A DNA stretch of 64,000 nucleotides, taken from positions 372,001 through 436,000 of the forward strand of contig NZ_BAABDF010000007.1 in assembly GCF_039539485.1 (NCBI RefSeq). The letters run 5' to 3'. Below are positions 31,391 to 40,262 of the stretch, piece after piece; position 1 is the stretch's first letter, and every line of letters begins with the position of its first letter. Both the position numbers and the translations under genes were made by a program. Below the pieces are notes generated by a model. That model saw nothing but the letters and a program-made list of their open reading frames with translations. It ran no database searches and was not told the origin of the DNA. This stretch comes from Celeribacter arenosi (GTDB taxonomy: Bacteria > Pseudomonadota > Alphaproteobacteria > Rhodobacterales > Rhodobacteraceae).

Positions 31391-31971
31391 AACGTCTCGA
31401 AGGTACCCAGAAAACCCTGCTGCAGACCGTTGGCGTTGTGACGCTCATGGGCGGGCTCGCGTGGGCGTCTGTGCCGTTTTATTCGTGGTTCTGTGCGGTC
31501 ACGGGTTTTGGCGGCGCCACCGGCGTTTCCGAAACGGCCTCTGATGTCATTCTCGACGAGACCATCAAAATCCGTTTCGACGCCTCTGTCGCGCGCGACT
31601 TCCCGTGGAGCTTTAAACCCGTGGAGCGCGAGATGGAGTTGCGGATCGGCGAGACCGGTCTGGCCTTCTATGAAGCGACCAACCCGACGGATCGGCCCAT
31701 TGCCGGCTCAGCATCCTATAACGTCGCGCCCTACGAGGCGGGCGGCTTTTTCACCAAGATCGACTGCTTCTGCTTTGAAATGCAGGTGCTTCAACCGGGT
31801 GAAACCGTGCTCATGCCGGTGACGTTCTACGTCGATCCAGAAATCACCACAGACAGAGATGCAAAATACGTGCATCGGATCACGCTGTCTTATACATTCC
31901 ACGAAACCGATCTGCCCGAAGACTTTGCCGCGCTTGATGCCGGTACAGCCAAGGTCAGTGACCTAAACTAA
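31387..31971 (+). CDS. ctaG: Cytochrome c oxidase assembly protein CtaG (Cox11)
   Basis: A 194-residue copper chaperone that delivers CuB to subunit I. One N-terminal membrane helix is followed by a periplasmic immunoglobulin-like domain. The copper ligands are in CFCF (Cys127 and Cys129), with Cys36 in FYSWFCAVTGFGG. I choose the GTG at 31387, which overlaps the previous stop and gives the normal length; an upstream in-frame ATG would lie inside ctaB. The tail after HETDLPEDFAA is short. Confidence 0.95.
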   Translation: MKRLEGTQKTLLQTVGVVTLMGGLAWASVPFYSWFCAVTGFGGATGVSETASDVILDETIKIRFDASVARDFPWSFKPVEREMELRIGETGLAFYEATNPTDRPIAGSASYNVAPYEAGGFFTKIDCFCFEMQVLQPGETVLMPVTFYVDPEITTDRDAKYVHRITLSYTFHETDLPEDFAALDAGTAKVSDLN

Positions 31972-32008
31972 ACCCGTGAGAGGGCCCTCAAGGGAGAGGA
32001 CGCGAAAT

Positions 32009-32824
32009 ATGGCGCACGAAAAGAACCACGACTACCACATTCTTCCCCCGTCGATCTGGCCGTTTACCGGCGCCGTCGCGGCGTTCATCATGCTTTTCGG
32101 CGCTGTTCAATGGATGTCGCCGGAAGTTTCAGATCGCCAACCATGGGTCTTTCTGATCGGCTTCGTCGGCGTGCTCTACACGATGTGGAGCTGGTGGCGT
32201 GAAACCATTCTCGAAAACCAGGCAGGTGACCACACGCCTGTCGTTCGCATCGGTCTGCGGTATGGCTTCATCATGTTCATCATGTCCGAAGTCATGTTCT
32301 TTGCGGCTTGGTTCTGGGCGTTCTTCAAGAACGCGCTCTACCCGATGTACGAATACGCGGGCACGGAATACGCGAAACCAGAATTCATTCCGGTTGATGC
32401 CTTTCACCTACCGCTCATGAACACGCTTCTTCTGCTGTGTTCGGGCGCTTTCGTCACGTGGGCACACCACGCTCTGGTGCACGGCAATGTCCGCAAAGAC
32501 ATCGTCTACGGCCTCGCTGGCGGCGTGATCTTTGGCGCTATCTTCACCCTGTTCCAGGCCTACGAGTACTATGAACTTCTGGTGCATGAAGGCTGGACCT
32601 TCGGCGGCGAGTTCTTCTTTGGCTCCTTCTTCATGGCAACCGGTTTCCACGGCGCGCACGTGATCATCGGGACGATTTTCCTGACCGTCTGTCTGGTTCG
32701 CGCCATGAAAGGCCACTTTACGCCGGAAGATCACATCGGCTTTGAGGCGGCTGCGTGGTACTGGCACTTCGTCGATGTTGTCTGGCTCTTCCTCTTTGTG
32801 GCGGTCTACATCTGGGGCCAGTGA
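32009..32824 (+). CDS. coxC: Cytochrome c oxidase subunit III
   Basis: A 271-residue subunit with seven membrane helices. Family blocks include YHILPPSIWPF, the conserved Glu in MFIMSEVMFFAAWFWAFF, HHALVHGN and FFMATGFHGAHVIIGT, and the end WYWHFVDVVWLFLFVAVY. The ATG at 32009 gives MAHEKNHDYH, the usual start, with GGGAGAGGA upstream. It is followed by a modest terminator-like hairpin before the SURF1 gene. The DUF983 gene often found here in other alphaproteobacteria is absent. Confidence 0.97.
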   Translation: MAHEKNHDYHILPPSIWPFTGAVAAFIMLFGAVQWMSPEVSDRQPWVFLIGFVGVLYTMWSWWRETILENQAGDHTPVVRIGLRYGFIMFIMSEVMFFAAWFWAFFKNALYPMYEYAGTEYAKPEFIPVDAFHLPLMNTLLLLCSGAFVTWAHHALVHGNVRKDIVYGLAGGVIFGAIFTLFQAYEYYELLVHEGWTFGGEFFFGSFFMATGFHGAHVIIGTIFLTVCLVRAMKGHFTPEDHIGFEAAAWYWHFVDVVWLFLFVAVYIWGQ

Positions 32825-32859
32825 GCCGCAGGGTTTTGACCCGAGAAACCAATCAGGAG

Positions 32860-32886
32860 AGGGCGTGGCGAGGGCTGCGCCCTTTT
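32860..32886 (+). terminator. Weak terminator or attenuator between coxC and SURF1
   Basis: AGGGCG (32860-32865) pairs with CGCCCT (32878-32883) and is followed by TTT. The stem is short and the SURF1 Shine-Dalgarno follows within 10 bases, so partial read-through is expected. Confidence 0.45.
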
Positions 32887-32892
32887 CTATCC

Positions 32893-32909
32893 AAGGAGGC
32901 GAACTCTTG
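32893..32909 (+). promoter_or_regulatory. Shine-Dalgarno and TTG start of SURF1
   Basis: AAGGAGG at 32893-32899 lies 7 bases before TTG at 32907-32909. No ATG or GTG fits this ribosome binding site, so it decides the unusual start. Confidence 0.75.
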
Positions 32910-33575
32910 AAATTTTGGTCCACGGTCATCTTTGCGACTCTCGGCTTTGCCGTGATGGTGACGCTGGGCGTGTGGCAGCTCCAAAGGCTTGAGTGGAAAG
33001 AGGGCGAGTTGGCCAAGATCACCTCTGCACAGCAGGCGGCACCAGTCCCGCTCGATGCTTTGTCCGATCCCGCAGCCGAAAAATACCGACCCGTCTTTGT
33101 CACCGGCACGCTCGGCACTGATGAGATTTTCATCCTCGTCTCCACCCGTGATCGCGGCGCAGGGTATCGGGTCATTAGCCCCCTAGAGACCGCGACGGGG
33201 CGTCGGGTTTTGATCGACCGCGGCTACATCCCGCTCGAGGCAAAAGACGTTTCCCGACCGCTCCAAACCGACATCACCGTTAATGGAAACGTTCATGTCC
33301 CGGATGATCGCAATGCATCCACGCCGCAAAATGATGTCGCGGGCAATATCTGGTTCGCGCGGGATGTTGATGATCTGGCCGCGGCCCTTCAAACTGAGCC
33401 GGTCTTGATCGTCGCGCGGTCGGACACGGGACAGGGGATTTTGCCTCTGCCGGTAACCACCGAAGGCATCCCGAATAATCACCTGAGCTATGCAATCCAG
33501 TGGTTTTTGTTTGCCGCGATCTGGGCGGGCGTGACAACCGTGCTTGCGTGGCGTATCAGGGCGCGAACGGACTAA
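32907..33575 (+). CDS. SURF1 family oxidase assembly protein
   Basis: A 222-residue membrane protein involved in heme a insertion into subunit I. The N-terminal helix contains VMVTLGVWQLQRLEWKEG, the family signature near the first membrane span, and a second helix lies at the C-terminus (WFLFAAIWAGVTTVLAW). RVLIDRGYIP is a further conserved block. TTG at 32907 is used because AAGGAGG sits 7 bases upstream. It is the last oxidase gene; thrC follows 12 bases later. Confidence 0.9.
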   Translation: MKFWSTVIFATLGFAVMVTLGVWQLQRLEWKEGELAKITSAQQAAPVPLDALSDPAAEKYRPVFVTGTLGTDEIFILVSTRDRGAGYRVISPLETATGRRVLIDRGYIPLEAKDVSRPLQTDITVNGNVHVPDDRNASTPQNDVAGNIWFARDVDDLAAALQTEPVLIVARSDTGQGILPLPVTTEGIPNNHLSYAIQWFLFAAIWAGVTTVLAWRIRARTD

Positions 33576-33587
33576 AGAGCAGACAAC

Positions 33588-34970
33588 ATGCGCTATATCT
33601 CGACCCGCGGCCAAGCGCCGGTGCTAAATTTTGAAGAGGCGATGCTCACAGGGCTGGCCTCGGACGGCGGGCTTTATGTGCCTGAAACAATCCCCGAAAT
33701 GAGCGCGGATGACATCGCGGCACTTGCGGGTCTGTCCTATGAAGACATCGCTTTTCGCGTGATGAAACCGTTCATCGGCACGACCTTCACCGACGCCGAA
33801 TTCCGCGACATCATTGCCCGCGCCTATAGCGTATTTGGCCACGATGCGCGCGCACCTCTGGTTCAGTTGGGGGCGAACCATTTCCTGCTCGAACTGTTCC
33901 ATGGCCCGACCTTGGCGTTCAAAGACTTTGCCATGCAGCTGATCGGGCAACTGTTTCAGTCCGCTCTGGCGCGTCGTGGCGACCGTGTCACAATCGTTGG
34001 TGCAACCTCTGGCGACACCGGATCGGCGGCGATCGAGGCGTTCAAGGGCCTCGAAAACGTCGACGTCTTTATCCTGTTCCCGCATGGGCGTGTTTCCGAT
34101 GTCCAGCGCCGTCAAATGACAACGCCGAGCGAGAGCAACGTGCACGCCCTCGCCGTGGAAGGGGATTTTGATGATTGTCAGGCAGCCCTCAAAGAAATGT
34201 TTGCCGACGCCGCATTCCGTGATGGCGTGAAGCTCGCCGCCGTCAATTCGATCAACTGGGCGCGTGTCCTCGCGCAGGTTGTATATTACTTCTCTGCGGC
34301 CGTTTCACTCGGCGCGCCGCACCGCAAGGTTTCATTCACCGTGCCCACCGGCAACTTCGGTGACATTTTCGCAGGCTACATCGCCAAACGCATGGGCCTG
34401 CCCATCGACAAGCTGGTGATCGCCACGAACCAGAACGACATCCTGCACCGCACGTTGGAAACGGGGGCCTACACGAAAGAGGGCGTTACCCCCTCGATTT
34501 CACCGTCGATGGATATTCAGGTATCGTCTAACTTCGAGCGTGCGCTTTTCGACGTCTACGATCGGGACGGGGCCGCTATTGCACAGTTGATGGACGAACT
34601 TAAATCCGGCTCTTTCGTGGTGTCCCAAGGGGCCCATGAACGTCTACGCGAGACCTTCGTGTCCGGGCGCGCATCGGAGGAAGAGACCTCGGCCACCATC
34701 GCGGCCTTCAAAGACCGTGCGGGCGAGGTGCTCTGCCCCCATTCCGCCGTGGGCGTTAAGGTCGCCGAAGAATTCCTGTCCGAGGTGCCGATGATCACGC
34801 TGGCGACCGCACATCCCGCCAAATTCCCCGCCGCCGTAGAAGCGGCCTGTGGCATTCACCCGCCGCTCCCTGAGCGTATGGCGGATCTTTTCGAGCGCGA
34901 CGAACGTTTCACCGTCGTGCCCAATGATCTCGAAGGGCTCAAAACCCTCGTGAAGGAGCGTATTGCTTGA
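33588..34970 (+). CDS. thrC: Threonine synthase
   Basis: A 460-residue PLP enzyme that converts O-phosphohomoserine to threonine. Lys112 in HGPTLAFKDFAMQ carries the PLP Schiff base, VGATSGDTGSAAI binds the cofactor phosphate, and FTVPTGNFGDIFAGY is conserved. The N-terminus MRYISTRGQAPVLNFEEA is that of the long class of threonine synthases. Its stop overlaps the TTG start of the peptidase gene. Confidence 0.97.
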   Translation: MRYISTRGQAPVLNFEEAMLTGLASDGGLYVPETIPEMSADDIAALAGLSYEDIAFRVMKPFIGTTFTDAEFRDIIARAYSVFGHDARAPLVQLGANHFLLELFHGPTLAFKDFAMQLIGQLFQSALARRGDRVTIVGATSGDTGSAAIEAFKGLENVDVFILFPHGRVSDVQRRQMTTPSESNVHALAVEGDFDDCQAALKEMFADAAFRDGVKLAAVNSINWARVLAQVVYYFSAAVSLGAPHRKVSFTVPTGNFGDIFAGYIAKRMGLPIDKLVIATNQNDILHRTLETGAYTKEGVTPSISPSMDIQVSSNFERALFDVYDRDGAAIAQLMDELKSGSFVVSQGAHERLRETFVSGRASEEETSATIAAFKDRAGEVLCPHSAVGVKVAEEFLSEVPMITLATAHPAKFPAAVEAACGIHPPLPERMADLFERDERFTVVPNDLEGLKTLVKERIA

Positions 34971-36226
34971 CCCGACAAACCCATACCCTGTCGAACGGTT
35001 TCCGGATCGTCACCGAACTCCAACCCTCGATGGAAAGCGCGTCTCTTGGCGTTTGGGTGTTGGCGGGCGGGCGCCATGAGCGCGCCGAACAGAACGGCAT
35101 CGCCCACTTTCTGGAACACATGGCCTTCAAAGGCACCGCGCGTCGCACGCCGTTGCAAATCGCCGAGGTTCTCGAAGACGTTGGTGGATATTTGAACGCC
35201 TATACCTCACGTGAAACGACGGCCTATTACGCGCGCGTTCTCAAAGAGGATGTCGCACTGGCCCTCGACGTGATTGGCGACATCGTCCTCAATCCAGTTT
35301 TCGATGCGCGCGAATTGGAAGTCGAACGCGGTGTGATCCTGCAGGAAATCGGTCAGGCGCTCGATACGCCAGATGACATCATCTTCGACTGGCTTCAGGA
35401 AACCGCCTATCCCCGGCAGGCAATTGGGCGCACGATCCTCGGCCCCGCAGAACGGGTGCGTGCCTTTAGCCGCGAAGACCTCGCAGGCTTCGTGGCAGAG
35501 CATTACTCGCCTGAACGCATGGTCCTCTCAGCAGCCGGTAACGTGGACCACGACAAAATCGTTCAGCAGGCCGAGAAGATTTTCGGCCATCTGACAGCGC
35601 ATGGAAAAGACGACGCAGAGCCTGCGCTCTTTCTCGGGGGCGAAACCCGCCGTGTGAAGGATCTCGAACAGGCCCATTTCACGATCGCTTTCGAGGGGCC
35701 GGGATACCGCGACCCGAGTTATTTTACTGCTCAGGCGGCCTCGACCCTGTTGGGCGGTGGAATGTCGTCGCGTCTGTTTCAGGAGATTCGGGAAAAGCGC
35801 GGGCTTTGCTATACGATTTTCGCCCAGACCGGCGCCTATTCAGACACCGGCCTGATGACCATCTACGCAGGAACCTCAGGCGAAGAAGTCGGTGCTCTGG
35901 CTGACCTGACCATCGACGAATTGCGCCGTTCTGCCGACGATCTCAACGAAGCCGAAGTGGCGCGCGCACGTGCGCAGATCAAAGCAGGCCTGCTTATGGG
36001 ACTCGAAAGCCCCGCCGCACGCGCCGAGCGTAATGCCCGCATGATCGGCATTTGGGACCGCGTGCCCGACATCGCCGAAACTGTGGCGCGTATAGAAGCG
36101 GTGAACCTGACGGACGTACGTGAATTCCTCGGCCAGATGGGGACTGCGAAAGCATCCATGGCGCTCTACGGACCGGTCGAACGCGCGCCAGCGCTGGCGA
36201 CCCTGAAAGAGCGGTTCGCGGCCTGA
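34967..36226 (+). CDS. M16 family zinc peptidase (mitochondrial processing peptidase-like)
   Basis: A 419-residue M16 peptidase. The inverted zinc motif HxxEH is His47-Phe-Leu-Glu-His51 in IAHFLEHMAFKGT, with the third ligand expected in ELEVERGVILQEIG. The second half shows GGGMSSRLFQEIREKRGLCY. TTG at 34967 overlaps the thrC stop; AAGGAG lies 8 bases upstream, supporting this non-ATG start. Alphaproteobacterial members resemble mitochondrial processing peptidase beta, and the placement after thrC is conserved in Rhodobacterales. The natural substrate is unknown. Confidence 0.9.
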   Translation: MTRQTHTLSNGFRIVTELQPSMESASLGVWVLAGGRHERAEQNGIAHFLEHMAFKGTARRTPLQIAEVLEDVGGYLNAYTSRETTAYYARVLKEDVALALDVIGDIVLNPVFDARELEVERGVILQEIGQALDTPDDIIFDWLQETAYPRQAIGRTILGPAERVRAFSREDLAGFVAEHYSPERMVLSAAGNVDHDKIVQQAEKIFGHLTAHGKDDAEPALFLGGETRRVKDLEQAHFTIAFEGPGYRDPSYFTAQAASTLLGGGMSSRLFQEIREKRGLCYTIFAQTGAYSDTGLMTIYAGTSGEEVGALADLTIDELRRSADDLNEAEVARARAQIKAGLLMGLESPAARAERNARMIGIWDRVPDIAETVARIEAVNLTDVREFLGQMGTAKASMALYGPVERAPALATLKERFAA

Positions 36227-36816
36227 TGCTCAAGCGGCGTGTCAAGCTCGGGATTGAATCCGAACGGATGACACTGCGCTTGCCGCAGCATAGTGATTAC
36301 CGCGCGTGGAGTAGTCTGCGCGGCGCCTCTGCAGAGTTTCTGCAGCCATGGGAGCCGACGTGGTCAGACGACCACCTGTCGCGCAAGTCCTTCACCAACC
36401 GCGTTTATTGGTCTGAACGGGTCTATAAATCTGATCAGGGGTGTCCGGTTTTCCTGTTCCGGCGCGACGATCAGGCGCTTCTGGGCGCGATCACATTGGA
36501 CAATATCCGGCGCGGCCCGTCGCAGGCGGGGACAATCGGATATTGGATTGGCGCGCCCTTTGCCCGTCAGGGGTATATGAAGGAAGCGATCGCCGCACTC
36601 ACGCATTTTGCCTTTGCAAAACTGGACCTTAGCCGTATCGAGGCCGCGTGCCTGCCCGAGAACGCGGCTTCGCGCGGGGCGCTTGAAAAGGCCGGGTTCA
36701 AATACGAAGGCGTGGCGCAATCCTACCTGCAGATCAACGGGCGGTGGCGCAATCATGTGCTTTATGCGTCCTTGCGCGCCGACCGCCGCGGGCGGACCGA
36801 TATCGGTCAGGCGTGA
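36226..36816 (+). CDS. GNAT acetyltransferase, RimJ/RimL type
   Basis: A 196-residue GNAT protein. It shows ERMTLRLPQHSDYRAW at the start, IGYWIGAPFARQGYMKEA as the acetyl-CoA P-loop, and LSRIEAACLPENAASRGALEKAGF as the RimJ-type end. Proteins of this type acetylate N-termini of ribosomal proteins or small substrates. The start overlaps the peptidase stop (TGATG), making it the last gene of the thrC unit. Confidence 0.85.
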   Translation: MLKRRVKLGIESERMTLRLPQHSDYRAWSSLRGASAEFLQPWEPTWSDDHLSRKSFTNRVYWSERVYKSDQGCPVFLFRRDDQALLGAITLDNIRRGPSQAGTIGYWIGAPFARQGYMKEAIAALTHFAFAKLDLSRIEAACLPENAASRGALEKAGFKYEGVAQSYLQINGRWRNHVLYASLRADRRGRTDIGQA

Positions 36817-36835
36817 TCGTTCACGACATTGAAAC

Positions 36836-36863
36836 CTGACGCATCGCGGTTTTGCCCTATACT
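36836..36863 (+). promoter_or_regulatory. Candidate sigma-70 promoter of the MBL-fold gene
   Basis: CTGACG (36836-36841) and TATACT (36858-36863) are separated by 16 bases. The -10 matches TATAAT at five positions; the ATG lies 34 bases beyond it. Confidence 0.4.
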
Positions 36864-36896
36864 CACTCCCATCGGTTCACTCCAAGGAGCGGGTTC

Positions 36897-37739
36897 ATGC
36901 GGCAGGCAACCACACTTATTGTGTCGACCTTTCTTTGTTTTTCCTCAATCGGCGTGACGTCCGGCACGGCACAAGAGAGCGAACGTGATCGCATCCCCAG
37001 CCACTGTCGATCCTTGGCGAACGACATCGACGGCGGGACTTATATCTGGCGTGCGGCCCTGACGGATCCACTGCCTGATCACACGGTGCGCATCAAATAT
37101 ATCGACCATGCGATGTTCGTTGTCCAAGCAGGCGAAATAGAAGCCGTGACGGATTTCAACGGCTACTTTGGTGTGACCGACTGGGTGCCTGACGTTGTAA
37201 CCATGAATCAGGCCCATTCGAGCCATTACACCAGCCGCGTGGACGACCGCGTTACGCATGTACTGGAAGGATGGGGGCGGTTCGCAGAGGGCGCGGAACA
37301 CAATCTCGACCTTGGCCCCATGTTGATCCGCAATGTGCCAACCGATATCCGCATGGGAGATGGGCGCGAGCCGAACGGCAACTCGGTTTTCATCTTCGAG
37401 GCAGGCGGTTTGTGCATCGGGCATCTCGGGCACCTCCATCATGAACCAAGCGAAGAACAATATGCGGCCATCGGGCGGCTGGATGTGGTGATGGCGCCCG
37501 TTGACGGCGGCTTAACCGTGCCGCGTGAAACCATGGTGAAAATCGTGTCGCGACTGCGATCCTCCATCGTGATCCCGATGCATTGGTTTTCGCGTGGTGG
37601 CCTGAACGCGTTCCTGCAGGAGATGAGCACGAGCTTTACCGTCATCGAAACGGGCACGACCGAACTTCTTGTTTCCCTTGACCGCTTGCCCTCAGAGCCG
37701 ACAATCATGGTGCTTGAACCGCAGTTTATCGAAGATTGA
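36897..37739 (+). CDS. Exported MBL-fold metallo-hydrolase-like protein
   Basis: A 280-residue protein with a signal peptide (hydrophobic TTLIVSTFLCFSSIGV, then TAQES). The remainder resembles the UlaG-type metallo-beta-lactamase fold: IKYIDHAMFVVQ, VTDFNGYFG, GLCIGHLGHLHH, MAPVDGG and VIPMHWFS. The usual HxHxDH is reduced to HSSH (His107 and His110), so metal binding may differ. AAGGAG lies upstream of ATG 36897. The substrate is unknown; it stands alone between the GNAT gene and DUF1697. Confidence 0.75.
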   Translation: MRQATTLIVSTFLCFSSIGVTSGTAQESERDRIPSHCRSLANDIDGGTYIWRAALTDPLPDHTVRIKYIDHAMFVVQAGEIEAVTDFNGYFGVTDWVPDVVTMNQAHSSHYTSRVDDRVTHVLEGWGRFAEGAEHNLDLGPMLIRNVPTDIRMGDGREPNGNSVFIFEAGGLCIGHLGHLHHEPSEEQYAAIGRLDVVMAPVDGGLTVPRETMVKIVSRLRSSIVIPMHWFSRGGLNAFLQEMSTSFTVIETGTTELLVSLDRLPSEPTIMVLEPQFIED

Positions 37740-37750
37740 CCGGAGAATTG

Positions 37751-38287
37751 ATGGGCCAGACTTGGATCGCACTCTTGCGCGGCGTGAACGTGGGCGGGCA
37801 TGGCAAACTCCCGATGGCTGCATTCAGACAGAGCCTGCAGTCAGTGGGTTATGGAAACGTGCGCACCTATGTTCAATCCGGGAATGCGGTCTTTGAAAGC
37901 GAACGGGATGCAGGCGAAATTAGCGCGCAGATAACAGGGGTGCTTGAAACCGATTTCGGTTTTTCCCGCCCCGTCTTTGTCATGTCGCCCGATGCATTGG
38001 AAATGGCTATTGCCGCCAACCCTTTTAAGGCCGCATTGGCCGAGCCAAAATCCCTTCACCTGTTTTTCTGTGGCGGCGCGGTGAATTTTGATGTGCATGG
38101 TTTCGCCGAAATTTGCGATCAGGGGGAGCAGTTTGATTTCGTCAAAAACGTGTTCTATTTTTACACAACTAACGGTTTTGGCAGGTCAAAAGCGTCCCAA
38201 AAGATCGAGAAATTCCTGCAGGCGGATGTTGTGACGGCGCGCAATCTTAATTCCTGCCGCAATATCGCAACGCTGGCGCAGGGGTAA
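37751..38287 (+). CDS. DUF1697 protein
   Basis: A 178-residue cytoplasmic protein of the DUF1697 family. The N-terminal signature WIALLRGVNVGGHGKLPM and RTYVQSGNAVFES are diagnostic. The function of the family is unknown. ATG at 37751 with GGAG nearby is preferred; in-frame TTG at 37736 overlaps the previous gene and would add five residues. The C-terminus FLQADVVTARNLNSC is also conserved in the family. Confidence 0.88.
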   Translation: MGQTWIALLRGVNVGGHGKLPMAAFRQSLQSVGYGNVRTYVQSGNAVFESERDAGEISAQITGVLETDFGFSRPVFVMSPDALEMAIAANPFKAALAEPKSLHLFFCGGAVNFDVHGFAEICDQGEQFDFVKNVFYFYTTNGFGRSKASQKIEKFLQADVVTARNLNSCRNIATLAQG

Positions 38288-38326
38288 TCAGCACGCTACA
38301 CCTGACCCGCAAAAGGAGCCGTGTTG

Positions 38327-39724
38327 ATGTCCGATTTCCTCGCCACACTCGCCGCGCAACTGCCCCACGGCACGTTGCGTCCCGCCAATCCCGGCGAGCT
38401 GGACGACCCACGTGGTCGCCATGAAGGGCAGGCATTGGCGGTCGCGCGCCCAGCCTCGACACTAGAAGTCTCCACAATCCTGAAGGCCTGCAATCAGGCA
38501 TCCGTTTCGGTGGTTCCGTTGGGCGGTGGAACAGGGCTCGTGTTGGGCCAAGTGGCTCATGACGGGCCAGCGCCTCTTGTAATCTCCTTGGAGCGAATGA
38601 CGGCAATCCGAGCGATTTACCCCTCCGAGAATGTCATCGTCGCCGAAGCCGGCGCGATCCTCGCCGATGTGCAAAATGCTGCGCAAGGCGTCGACCGGCT
38701 ATTCCCGCTCTCGCTGGCCGCGGAAGGGTCTGCGCGAATTGGCGGAAACCTCGCCACGAATGCCGGTGGGCTGAACGTGCTGCGCTATGGGAACGCGCGT
38801 GATCTTTGTTTGGGGTTGGAGGCCGTGTTGCCGGATGGTTCGATTTGGAACGGGCTGAAACGGCTGCGCAAAGACAACACGGGCTATGACCTGAAAAACC
38901 TCATGATCGGGTCGGAAGGCACCTTGGGTATCATCACCGCCGCGGCCCTGCGCCTGTTTCCACAACCAACCGGAGAAGCAGCGGCGTTCTTTGTTGTGCC
39001 CGATCCGCAGGCTGCGCTCGACCTCCTCGCATTGGCGCGCGCGCAACTGGGCGAGACGATTTCGGCCTTCGAACTCATTTCCGGCGTCGGGCTGGATTTT
39101 CTAACGGAAACTCTTCCCGATTTGCGACAACCATTTGCTGTGCGACCCGAGTGGTGCGTCCTCATCGATGTTGGAACATCGGGGGCCTTGGACCCGTTTG
39201 TGATGCTGGAGGATCTGTTTACTGCGGCCTTCACCGCCGGATTGGCAAGTGACGGCGTGATTGCCAAATCCGGCTCCGAGCGCGCCGAGTTTTGGGCGGT
39301 TCGCGAAAGCATTCCGGAGGCAAACCGCCGCATCGGGTCGATCTCGTCGCATGATATATCGGTGCCTCTGTCGACAATTCCCGCCTTTATCCCTGAAGGA
39401 ATAGCTGCGCTGCGCGAGCTGGGGGATGTCCGGGTGAATTGTTTTGGCCATCTGGGCGATGGCAACCTGCACTATAACGTGTTCCCCGCGAAGGGCCGTG
39501 ATCGGCGCGAATATGAAGACATCCGCGCCGAGGTGAAGCGCACTGTGCATGATCTTGTCCATGCATATGACGGATCGGTAAGTGCGGAACACGGGATCGG
39601 ACGGCTCAAAGTCGAAGACCTCGAACGCTATCAGGACCCTGTGAAACTCGCAGCCATGCGCGCAATCAAAAAGGCGCTGGACCCGAACGGGATCATGAAC
39701 CCGGGCGCTGTTCTGAGGATTTAG
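38327..39724 (+). CDS. FAD-linked oxidase (D-2-hydroxyacid dehydrogenase, GlcD/D-lactate type)
   Basis: A 465-residue flavoprotein of the vanillyl-alcohol oxidase fold. The FAD-binding PCMH domain shows VVPLGGGTGLVLGQVA and GGNLATNAGGLNVLRYGNARDL. The cap domain ends in the C-terminal signature SAEHGIGRLK and ALDPNGIMNPGAVL. Such enzymes oxidise D-lactate, D-2-hydroxyglutarate or glycolate; no partner subunits (GlcE, GlcF) are nearby, favouring a single-subunit D-2-hydroxyacid dehydrogenase. ATG 38327 has AAAAGGAG 8 bases upstream. The stop overlaps the apt stop. Confidence 0.88.
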   Translation: MSDFLATLAAQLPHGTLRPANPGELDDPRGRHEGQALAVARPASTLEVSTILKACNQASVSVVPLGGGTGLVLGQVAHDGPAPLVISLERMTAIRAIYPSENVIVAEAGAILADVQNAAQGVDRLFPLSLAAEGSARIGGNLATNAGGLNVLRYGNARDLCLGLEAVLPDGSIWNGLKRLRKDNTGYDLKNLMIGSEGTLGIITAAALRLFPQPTGEAAAFFVVPDPQAALDLLALARAQLGETISAFELISGVGLDFLTETLPDLRQPFAVRPEWCVLIDVGTSGALDPFVMLEDLFTAAFTAGLASDGVIAKSGSERAEFWAVRESIPEANRRIGSISSHDISVPLSTIPAFIPEGIAALRELGDVRVNCFGHLGDGNLHYNVFPAKGRDRREYEDIRAEVKRTVHDLVHAYDGSVSAEHGIGRLKVEDLERYQDPVKLAAMRAIKKALDPNGIMNPGAVLRI

Positions 39725-40257
39725 GCCCCGTCGAAATCACACAGCGCGTGCACTTCGTAGCCGAGTTTTTCGAGCAATTTCTGCCCGCCCAACTCCGGCA
39801 GGTTCACGATAAATGCGCAGCCCACGATTTCGCCACCCAAACGTTCAACCAATTTGATCCCCGCCTCGGCAGTGCCGCCAGTCGCCAATAGATCATCGAC
39901 GATCAAGACCTTTTCCCCCGGCGAAATGGCATCGTCGTGGATTTCGACGACGGCCTCGCCGTATTCCAGTTTGTAGTCTTCCGAAATCACGGCGCCGGGA
40001 AGTTTGCCCTTTTTGCGAACAGGCACAAACCCCACGGAAAGCTGGTGGGCGATGGCGCCCCCCATGATGAACCCGCGCGCTTCCAGTCCGACGACCTTGT
40101 CGATCCTGAGGCCTGCATAGGGGTGCAACATCTGGTCGATCGCCATGCGAAACCCGCGCGGGTCGGCAAAGAGCGTGGTCACATCGCGAAACATGATCCC
40201 TTCGTGCGGGAAGTCGACAATGGTGCGGATGTAATCTTTGACAGTCTTCGTTTGCAT
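39721..40257 (-). CDS. apt: Adenine phosphoribosyltransferase
   Basis: A 178-residue cytoplasmic enzyme that turns adenine and PRPP into AMP. The PRPP motif VLIVDDLLATGGTAEA and the N-terminal DFPHEGIMFRDVTTLF are diagnostic, and length is normal. It starts 5 bases after the mtnP stop. The pairing is functional: MtnP releases adenine, Apt recovers it. Its stop shares the tetramer TTAG with the convergent oxidase gene. Confidence 0.97.
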   Translation of the reverse strand: MQTKTVKDYIRTIVDFPHEGIMFRDVTTLFADPRGFRMAIDQMLHPYAGLRIDKVVGLEARGFIMGGAIAHQLSVGFVPVRKKGKLPGAVISEDYKLEYGEAVVEIHDDAISPGEKVLIVDDLLATGGTAEAGIKLVERLGGEIVGCAFIVNLPELGGQKLLEKLGYEVHALCDFDGA

Positions 40258-40262
40258 CAGGT

